A program made the position numbers and the translations under genes. From Pectinatus sp. (GTDB lineage Bacteria > Bacillota > Negativicutes > Selenomonadales > Selenomonadaceae): a stretch of DNA of 11,234 bases. Positions 6,225 through 11,234 of the stretch are shown here, in pieces. Below the pieces are notes generated by a model, which searched no databases, was not told where the DNA came from, and saw nothing but the letters and a program-made list of their open reading frames with translations. The stretch is from positions 1 through 11,234 of the forward strand of contig JAHHSQ010000039.1 in the NCBI GenBank assembly GCA_020025135.1. Reading direction: 5' to 3'. Numbering within the stretch: position 1 is the stretch's first letter; each line of letters begins with the position of its first letter.

Positions 6225-7169
6225 ATGAAAAAATTAGCTTTTATTTTCCCTGGTCAGGGCTCGCAGAAGGTTGGCATGGGAAAAGATTTGTACGAAAAAT
6301 ATCCCCTCGCCCAAAAAATGTTTCAAGAAGCAGATGAACGCCTAGGTTATTCTATCAGTGAAATGTGCTTTAACGGTCCTTCTGACCAGTTGCAGTTGAC
6401 AGCTAATACTCAACCAGCCATTTTGACTGTTAGTCTTATCATTGCTAAAATTTTAGAAGAATCTGGTGTGAAACCTGTCATTACGGCAGGACATAGCTTA
6501 GGTGAATATTGTGCTTTAGTTACGGCTGGCGTCATGGATTTTGCCGATGCCGTCTATCTAGTACATAAACGCGGTCAGTACATGCAAGAGGCAGTGCCAG
6601 TTGGTGTCGGTGCCATGGCAGCTATTATCGCTTTAGACCGTCAGATTATCGTTGACACCTGTTCTTCTCTTAATGAAGCTGGTTATACTGTACAAGCGGT
6701 TAATTTTAATTGTCCAGGTCAGGTGGTCGTTGCTGGAACCGTAGAGGGTGTAGAAAAAGCCATGGAAGAATTGAAGGCTGCTGGCGCTAAAAAGTGCGTT
6801 CTCTTGCCAGTTAGTGCTCCTTTCCATAGCACTTTGATGCAACCAGCTGCAGAAAAATTGGCTCTGGAATTGGATAAAATTACTTTACATGATGCGCAGA
6901 TACCGATTGTTACTAATGTCACTGGTGGCATTGTCAAGACGGAAGCAGAAATTCGTGCCAGCTTGATAAAACAAGCTGCTCAGCCAGTAAAATGGGAAGA
7001 TTGTATCGCTACCATGCAGGAATTCGCAGTCGATGCTTTCGTGGAAGTTGGCCCTGGCAAAGTACTTTCTGGTTTCAATAAACGCATCAATCGTTCTTTG
7101 ACTACATTAAATGTGGAAGATATAGATTCACTGCAAAAAATGCTTGATTATTTACAGGAGGTCGTATAA
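6225..7169 (+). CDS. fabD: Malonyl-CoA:ACP transacylase
   Basis: A 314-residue FabD that moves malonyl groups from CoA to ACP to supply the elongation cycle. Visible active-site features are the N-terminal FIFPGQGSQ (7-14), the nucleophile elbow GHSLGEY with Ser91, Arg116 in the KRGQYM segment that binds the malonyl carboxylate, and His201 in APFHSTLM. The C-terminal VEVGPGKVLSGFNKRI is also standard. Length is typical. A GGAG site (6214-6217) precedes the ATG. fabG begins one base after its stop, and the fabG ribosome site lies within the fabD end. Confidence 0.97.
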   Translation: MKKLAFIFPGQGSQKVGMGKDLYEKYPLAQKMFQEADERLGYSISEMCFNGPSDQLQLTANTQPAILTVSLIIAKILEESGVKPVITAGHSLGEYCALVTAGVMDFADAVYLVHKRGQYMQEAVPVGVGAMAAIIALDRQIIVDTCSSLNEAGYTVQAVNFNCPGQVVVAGTVEGVEKAMEELKAAGAKKCVLLPVSAPFHSTLMQPAAEKLALELDKITLHDAQIPIVTNVTGGIVKTEAEIRASLIKQAAQPVKWEDCIATMQEFAVDAFVEVGPGKVLSGFNKRINRSLTTLNVEDIDSLQKMLDYLQEVV

Positions 7170-7170
7170 A

Positions 7171-7914
7171 ATGCTTTTAGAAGGAAAAGTGGCATTGGTT
7201 ACAGGTGCTTCGCGCGGAATTGGCAGAGCTATTGCTTTGCGTTTTGCCGCTGAAGGTGCTAAAGTAGCTATCAATTATGCCGGCAATCAGAAAGCGGCAG
7301 AAGAAGTGCAAAAACAGATTGTAGATGCTGGCGGAGAAGCCATCATCGTCCAAGCTGATATCGCTTCTGCTGAAGCTGTAGAAGCCATGTTAAAAAAAGT
7401 GGTGGACACATACGGACAAGTCGATATCCTCGTCAACAATGCTGGTATCACCAGAGATACCCTCTTTATTCGCATGAATCAAGAAGATTGGGAAGATGTC
7501 TTGAATACTAACTTGTCCGGCGTTTTTAATTGCACAAAATATGCTTCTAAAATGATGATGAAAAAGCGTTTTGGTCGCATCATTAATATGTCCTCGGTCG
7601 TTGGTTTGACCGGCAATGCAGGACAAGCTAACTATGCAGCTGCTAAAGCTGGCGTCATTGGCTTTACTAAGTCCTTGGCGCGCGAATTGGCAAAACGCAA
7701 TATCACTGTGAATGCTATTGCCCCTGGTTTTATCGCTACCGATATGACGGCAGTGTTACCAGAAAAGGCCAAAGAAGGTATTTTGGCAGATATACCGATG
7801 GGCAAGATGGGGACTCCAGAAGATGTGGCGAATGTCGCCCTGTTTTTGGCCTCCGATAAAGCAGCCTATATTACCGGCCAAGTCATCAATGTTGATGGTG
7901 GCATGGTAATGTAA
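7171..7914 (+). CDS. fabG: 3-oxoacyl-ACP reductase
   Basis: A 247-residue short-chain dehydrogenase that reduces 3-oxoacyl-ACP with NADPH. The cofactor motif TGASRGIG is at 11-18 and NNAG at 89-92. The catalytic tetrad is complete: Asn114, Ser142, Tyr155 and Lys159 (YAAAK). Length and C-terminal GQVINVDGGMVM fit FabG. The ATG at 7171 is chosen over an in-frame TTG at 7144 because AGGAGGT (7156-7162) sits eight bases upstream and MLLEGKVALVTGAS is the normal N-terminus. It lies between fabD and acpP, its usual place. Confidence 0.97.
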   Translation: MLLEGKVALVTGASRGIGRAIALRFAAEGAKVAINYAGNQKAAEEVQKQIVDAGGEAIIVQADIASAEAVEAMLKKVVDTYGQVDILVNNAGITRDTLFIRMNQEDWEDVLNTNLSGVFNCTKYASKMMMKKRFGRIINMSSVVGLTGNAGQANYAAAKAGVIGFTKSLARELAKRNITVNAIAPGFIATDMTAVLPEKAKEGILADIPMGKMGTPEDVANVALFLASDKAAYITGQVINVDGGMVM

Positions 7915-7934
7915 TATACTACATATTGCGAGGG

Positions 7935-7944
7935 AAGGAGGTGA
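7935..7944 (+). promoter_or_regulatory. Near-perfect ribosome binding site of acpP
   Basis: AAGGAGGTGA matches ten bases of the complement of the 16S rRNA 3' end, six bases before the acpP ATG. It is the strongest ribosome site in the window and fits the very high level of ACP needed relative to its neighbours. Confidence 0.85.
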
Positions 7945-7950
7945 GTACTA

Positions 7951-8184
7951 ATGGCAACTTTTGATAGAGTAAAAGATATCGTTGTTGAACAATTAGGTGT
8001 AGAAGCTGATGACGTGAATATCGAATCAACATTCATTGATGATTTAGGCGCTGATTCACTCGACATCGTTGAACTCATCATGGCTTTCGAAGAAGAATTC
8101 GGCATTGAAATTCCTGACGAAGCAGCTGAAAAAATTAAAACAGTTCAAGATGTTGTAACCTATATAGACCAGAATTGCAAATAA
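7951..8184 (+). CDS. acpP: Acyl carrier protein
   Basis: A 77-residue acidic four-helix ACP that carries growing acyl chains on a phosphopantetheine arm. The attachment serine is Ser36 in DDLGADSLDIVEL. The rest (FEEEFGIEIPDE, VVTYI) is typical of helices 2 to 4. Its ribosome site is exceptionally strong, and a 13-bp hairpin follows its stop, both suggesting expression above the rest of the operon. The arm would be added by AcpS, which is not encoded in the window. Confidence 0.98.
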   Translation: MATFDRVKDIVVEQLGVEADDVNIESTFIDDLGADSLDIVELIMAFEEEFGIEIPDEAAEKIKTVQDVVTYIDQNCK

Positions 8185-8196
8185 GATTTAGCGTTC

Positions 8197-8229
8197 AGCT
8201 CCCAGAGAAGGTTTTCTTCTCCGGGAGCT
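8197..8229 (+). other. Stable hairpin after acpP
   Basis: AGCTCCC and GAGAAG (8197-8210) pair with CTTCTC and GGGAGCT (8216-8229): 13 base pairs interrupted by one A-C mismatch, with loop GTTTT. There is no U tract after it (GATACAAGCG follows), so full termination is unlikely. It is better read as an mRNA 3' stabiliser or a partial attenuator that keeps acpP message abundant over the downstream genes. Confidence 0.65.
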
Positions 8230-8258
8230 GATACAAGCGAAAGGATGGAGGAGTTATT

Positions 8259-9203
8259 TTGAAGCTTCCGGAGCTAAAAATTGGCAATAAAATAGTTCGA
8301 GTACCGATTATGCAAGGCGGTATGGCCATTCGGCTCTCCACAGCAAATCTTGCTGCCGCTGTTGCCAATCAAGGTGGTATCGGCTTAATCGCCGCATCCG
8401 GTATGACAAATGACGAATTGAAGTATGAAATTCGCTTAGCGCGTTCTTTGACATCTGGCGTGATTGGAATTAATGTAATGGTGGCCGCGAAAGGTTTTAG
8501 TAGCCTAGTGCGTACAGCCGTTACTGAAGGTATAGATTTGGTTGTCGCTGGGGCAGGTTTCTCTCGCGACATGTTTGCAATAGGTAAAGAATTGGACACA
8601 CCTATTGTGCCGATTGTTTCCTCGGCAAAATTGGCGAAAATTTCGCAAAATCTCGGCGCTACGGCAGTAGTTGTGGAAGGGAAAGAAGCTGGTGGGCATC
8701 TCGGCACCGATATTTCTGTTCGCAAGCTCATTCCAGAAGTGCGGGCAGCAGTGGATATTCCCGTCTTTGCAGCAGGTGGCGTTTTAACTGGTAAAGATAT
8801 TGTAGAATTGATAAAGGCAGGGGCTAATGGCGTGCAGATGGGTTCTCGGTTTGCTGCTAGTGAGGAATCCAATGCTGCTCCGGCACTCAAACAATTTTAT
8901 TTGAAGGCTCAGCCAGAAGATATTGTCGTCATTCACAGTCCTGTCGGCATGCCTGGACGTGCTGTACGCAATCCTTTCTCAGAAAAGATTTTGCAAGGTT
9001 CCGTTCCCATTGCGAAGTGCGATAATTGTTTGAAAAATTGCAAGCACAATTTCTGCATTATTCGCTCCTTAGAACGAGCTCAGCAAGGCGATGTAGAAAC
9101 TGGATTGGTTTTTGCTGGTGAATACATTCACTCCATTAAGGAAATATTGCCAGTAAAAGAAATATTTGCACGATTGATTAAAGAAGCTGCCGAGGTAAAT
9201 TAA
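8259..9203 (+). CDS. FabK/nitronate monooxygenase-like flavoprotein with Cys cluster
   Basis: A 314-residue FMN TIM-barrel protein of the nitronate monooxygenase/FabK/2-nitropropane dioxygenase family. Visible motifs are VPIMQGGMAIRLSTANLAAA near the start, VEGKEAGGHLGT at 139-150 with His147, FAAGGVLTG at 170-178 and GVQMGSRFAASEE at 191-203. Unlike the fabK in this operon, it has a C-terminal cluster Cys254-x2-Cys257-x3-Cys261-x4-Cys266, which could bind an iron-sulfur cluster or zinc. The TTG at 8259 is the start: GGAGGAG (8247-8253) lies five bases upstream and no ATG precedes the core. Its place between acpP and fabF suggests a role in fatty-acid reduction or oxygen-independent acyl chemistry, but it could be a housekeeping nitronate oxidase. 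Family is certain, substrate is not. Confidence 0.88.
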   Translation: MKLPELKIGNKIVRVPIMQGGMAIRLSTANLAAAVANQGGIGLIAASGMTNDELKYEIRLARSLTSGVIGINVMVAAKGFSSLVRTAVTEGIDLVVAGAGFSRDMFAIGKELDTPIVPIVSSAKLAKISQNLGATAVVVEGKEAGGHLGTDISVRKLIPEVRAAVDIPVFAAGGVLTGKDIVELIKAGANGVQMGSRFAASEESNAAPALKQFYLKAQPEDIVVIHSPVGMPGRAVRNPFSEKILQGSVPIAKCDNCLKNCKHNFCIIRSLERAQQGDVETGLVFAGEYIHSIKEILPVKEIFARLIKEAAEVN

Positions 9204-9223
9204 ACGTGAGGTGTGATGATATT

Positions 9224-10468
9224 TTGGCAAGTAGAGTAGTAATAACCGGTTTAGGTGCGGTGTCACCAATCGGTATTGGCAAAGATAAATTTTGGCAAGG
9301 CCTTTTAGCGGGTAAATCCGGTATCGGACGCATTACCTACTTTGACCCTACCGAATACAAAGCGCAGATTGCAGCGCAAGTAAATGACTTTGAACCGACC
9401 GATTTTATCGATAAAAAAGAAGCTAAGCGCATGGATAAATACACACAATTTGCCATTGCTGCTACTAGAATGGCTTTTGAAGATGCGAATATGGACCTTT
9501 CTAAGGAAGATAAGGAACGCATCGGTGTATTTATCGGTACTGGTATTGGTGGTATTAAGACCATGCACGACCAATACGAAGTTATTTTCTCTAAGGGACC
9601 GAATCGGGTTAGCCCGTTCTGTGTGCCGATGATGATTGCCAATATGGCAACTGGTCAAACTTCCATTACTTTTGGCCTGCAAGGTCCTAGTAACTGTCCG
9701 ATTACGGCTTGTGCAACAGGTACAAATGCTATTGGCGATGCTATGCGCGTCATCCAAAGCGGTGAAGCGGATGTCATGGTAGCTGGTGGTACCGAGGCTT
9801 GTATTTCCCCACTCCCAGTTGCTGGATTCGCTTCTATGAAAGCACTTTGCACGGATATGAACGACAATCCACAAAAGGCTTCTCGTCCTTTTGATAAAAA
9901 CCGCAGTGGTTTTGTCATGGGCGAAGGTGCTGGAATTGTCGTTTTAGAAAGTTTGGAACACGCTTTGCAGAGAGGCGCTCATATCTACGCTGAATTAGCT
10001 GGTTATGGAGCGACTTCCGATGCATATCACATTACCAGTCCAGGGCCGACGGCAGAACAGCCAGCACGTTGCTTTAGAAATGCGGTAAAGAATGCCGGTT
10101 TGCAGATGGAAGATATTGATTATATCAATGCGCATGGCACTTCTACGCAATTGAATGAACGCATTGAAACTTTGGCCATTAAAAAAGCCTTTGGCGATTA
10201 TGCCTATAAATTGTCCATCAGTTCTATCAAATCCATGATAGGTCATTTGTTGGGGGCTGCTGGTGGTATTGAGTGTATTGCCACCGCCTTGACCGTGGAA
10301 AATGATATTATTCCCGCGACCATCAATTTGGAAACGCCAGATGAAGAATTAGACCTCGATTATGTCCCCAATGTAGCGCGCAAAAAAGTTGTCAGAGCGG
10401 CTATTTCTGATTCCTTAGGTTTTGGTGGACATAATGCCGCTATCGTTTTGAAAAAATTTAAAGAATAG
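9224..10468 (+). CDS. fabF: Beta-ketoacyl-ACP synthase II
   Basis: A 414-residue FabF that elongates acyl-ACP with malonyl-ACP. The Cys-His-His triad is intact: Cys163 in TACATGTNA, His304 in NAHGTSTQLNE and His341 in SMIGHLLGAAGG, with Lys336 (IKSMIG). GFGGHNAAIV marks the C-terminus. The TTG at 9224 is preferred to a GTG at 9206: it gives the canonical start MASRVVITGLGAVSP, and GAGGTG (9208-9213) lies ten bases upstream. The GTG start would add MRCDDI, absent from the family core. It follows the flavoprotein by 20 bases. Confidence 0.96.
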   Translation: MASRVVITGLGAVSPIGIGKDKFWQGLLAGKSGIGRITYFDPTEYKAQIAAQVNDFEPTDFIDKKEAKRMDKYTQFAIAATRMAFEDANMDLSKEDKERIGVFIGTGIGGIKTMHDQYEVIFSKGPNRVSPFCVPMMIANMATGQTSITFGLQGPSNCPITACATGTNAIGDAMRVIQSGEADVMVAGGTEACISPLPVAGFASMKALCTDMNDNPQKASRPFDKNRSGFVMGEGAGIVVLESLEHALQRGAHIYAELAGYGATSDAYHITSPGPTAEQPARCFRNAVKNAGLQMEDIDYINAHGTSTQLNERIETLAIKKAFGDYAYKLSISSIKSMIGHLLGAAGGIECIATALTVENDIIPATINLETPDEELDLDYVPNVARKKVVRAAISDSLGFGGHNAAIVLKKFKE

Positions 10469-10478
10469 GAAAATCTTC

Positions 10479-11198
10479 ATGGATATTACTAAAGAAAGAA
10501 GAGCCGAATTAGAAGGCTTTGCCACTCGTCTTGGTGTAAAATTTCATGACATTTCCATTTTGCATATAGCTCTGACGCACAGCTCTTACGCACACGTTCA
10601 CGACAGTGCGAAGCGGCATGTGGAATACAATGAGCGTTTAGAATTTTTGGGTGATGCTGTTTTAGAACTTGCTTCCAGCACAACGCTTTTTCATCAATTT
10701 CCAGAAGCAAGTGAAGGTAAGTTGACCAAATCTCGCGCGTTCATGGTTTGTGAAGCCAGTTTAGCCGAGTTGGCTGCCGATTTGGGAGTGGGTGAACACT
10801 TGCTCTTGAGCGTGGGAGAAAGACAGTCTGGTGGTAGTGCCAGACCGTCTATCTTGGCAGACACTTTTGAAGCTATTATTGGTGCCATCTACCTAGATAG
10901 AGGCTGGGAAGAAGCGTTTGCTTATGTCAATAAACAGTTGAAGAAACGCTATCAGGAAGTCAAAGTAGGAAATGGTCTTAAAGATTATAAAACCATTTTG
11001 CAAGAGTGGGCACAAGCCAACGACAAAAAAATTACTTATAAACTTCTCGCTGAAGAAGGTCCCGCTCACTATAAGAAATTCCGTTTCGCGGTTTTTATTG
11101 ATGAAACGTCTTATGGGGAAGATTGGGGTATGAGTAAAAAAGAAGCAGAGCAAAAAGCAGCTTGGCACGCTCTCAAAAAATTACCACAAGTGCCGTAA
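10479..11198 (+). CDS. rnc: Ribonuclease III
   Basis: A 239-residue RNase III that cleaves double-stranded RNA, including rRNA precursors. The catalytic domain carries NERLEFLGDAVLEL with Glu52, Glu55 and Asp59, and LADTFEAIIGAIYLD with Asp128 and Glu131, matching the metal-binding acidic residues of the family. The double-stranded-RNA-binding domain runs from about 169 (DYKTILQEWAQ) to 235, with KKEAEQKAAWHAL at 220-232. A weak AGGAAAA precedes the ATG, ten bases after fabF. The C-terminus is odd: the last residues, PQVP, and the stop codon fall inside sequence shared with the left end of the miniature element at 2628, so the natural end of the gene has probably been replaced. The binding domain appears complete before that point, so function should be retained. 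Confidence 0.96.
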   Translation: MDITKERRAELEGFATRLGVKFHDISILHIALTHSSYAHVHDSAKRHVEYNERLEFLGDAVLELASSTTLFHQFPEASEGKLTKSRAFMVCEASLAELAADLGVGEHLLLSVGERQSGGSARPSILADTFEAIIGAIYLDRGWEEAFAYVNKQLKKRYQEVKVGNGLKDYKTILQEWAQANDKKITYKLLAEEGPAHYKKFRFAVFIDETSYGEDWGMSKKEAEQKAAWHALKKLPQVP

Positions 11199-11234
11199 AG
11201 CCCCTGCCTTTAGACATGGGGATATAAGGCATAT
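11184..11234 (+). mobile_element. Left end of a second IS200/IS605-type element (cut by window)
   Basis: This segment matches 2628-2677 at all but three of 51 positions (two substitutions and one indel), starting with CCACAAGTGCCGTAAAGC and running to GGGGATATAAGGCATAT at the window edge. It follows TTAC (11181-11184 overlaps by one base), like the first copy. It begins inside the last codons of rnc. Whether a complete element with tnpA/tnpB, a tnpB-only element or another miniature copy follows cannot be seen. Confidence 0.8.

Noticed and set aside
9305..9874. Minus-strand open frame of 189 codons opposite fabF
   Set aside because: Shadow of the fabF coding sequence, with no ribosome site and a low-complexity His/Ser/Thr/Asn-rich product.

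Overview
The window is an 11.2 kb stretch of a low-to-moderate GC bacterial chromosome, all genes on the + strand. It suggests a Firmicutes-type organism, most likely Negativicutes or Clostridia. The grounds are strong AGGAGG-type ribosome sites with GTG and TTG starts, a FabK-type (not FabI) enoyl reductase, four-cysteine L32, and the order tmcAL - yceD - rpmF - plsX - fabH - fabK - fabD - fabG - acpP - fabF - rnc. This taxonomy is an inference; no 16S or other marker is present.

Layout. 1-78: C-terminal tail of a membrane protein cut by the window edge. 173-1761: a small charged protein of unknown function, overlapped by 4 bases by tmcAL (tRNA(Met) cytidine acetate ligase). 1769-2570: a transcription unit with a near-consensus promoter, yceD (DUF177), rpmF (L32) and a strong intrinsic terminator. 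2571-3064: non-coding for any full gene. It holds a ~276 bp IS200/IS605-type miniature element (about 2628-2903) with typical left and right ends but no transposase, a 14-bp perfect inverted repeat (2926-2960) and a probable plsX promoter. 3065-10468: the type II fatty-acid synthesis operon. 10479-11198: rnc (RNase III). 11184-11234: the left end of a second copy of the same element, running off the window.

How the genes work together. PlsX makes acyl-phosphate for phospholipid synthesis. FabH starts acyl chains, FabD supplies malonyl-ACP, FabF elongates, FabG reduces the ketone, FabK reduces the enoyl group, and AcpP carries all intermediates. No fabZ/fabA dehydratase and no acetyl-CoA carboxylase genes lie in the window. 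An additional FMN-type FabK/nitronate-monooxygenase-like protein with a four-cysteine cluster sits between acpP and fabF. The operon is tight except for a 194-bp structured gap before fabD and a hairpin-bearing 74-bp gap after acpP. The regulator gene fapR, often found just before plsX in Firmicutes, is absent; its usual place is occupied by the miniature element.

The most notable features are the two copies of an IS200/IS605-type end. One belongs to a minimal element that keeps an omega-RNA-like right end. The other is fused to the end of rnc so that it supplies the last codons and the stop codon of RNase III. I found no CRISPR array, tRNA or rRNA.
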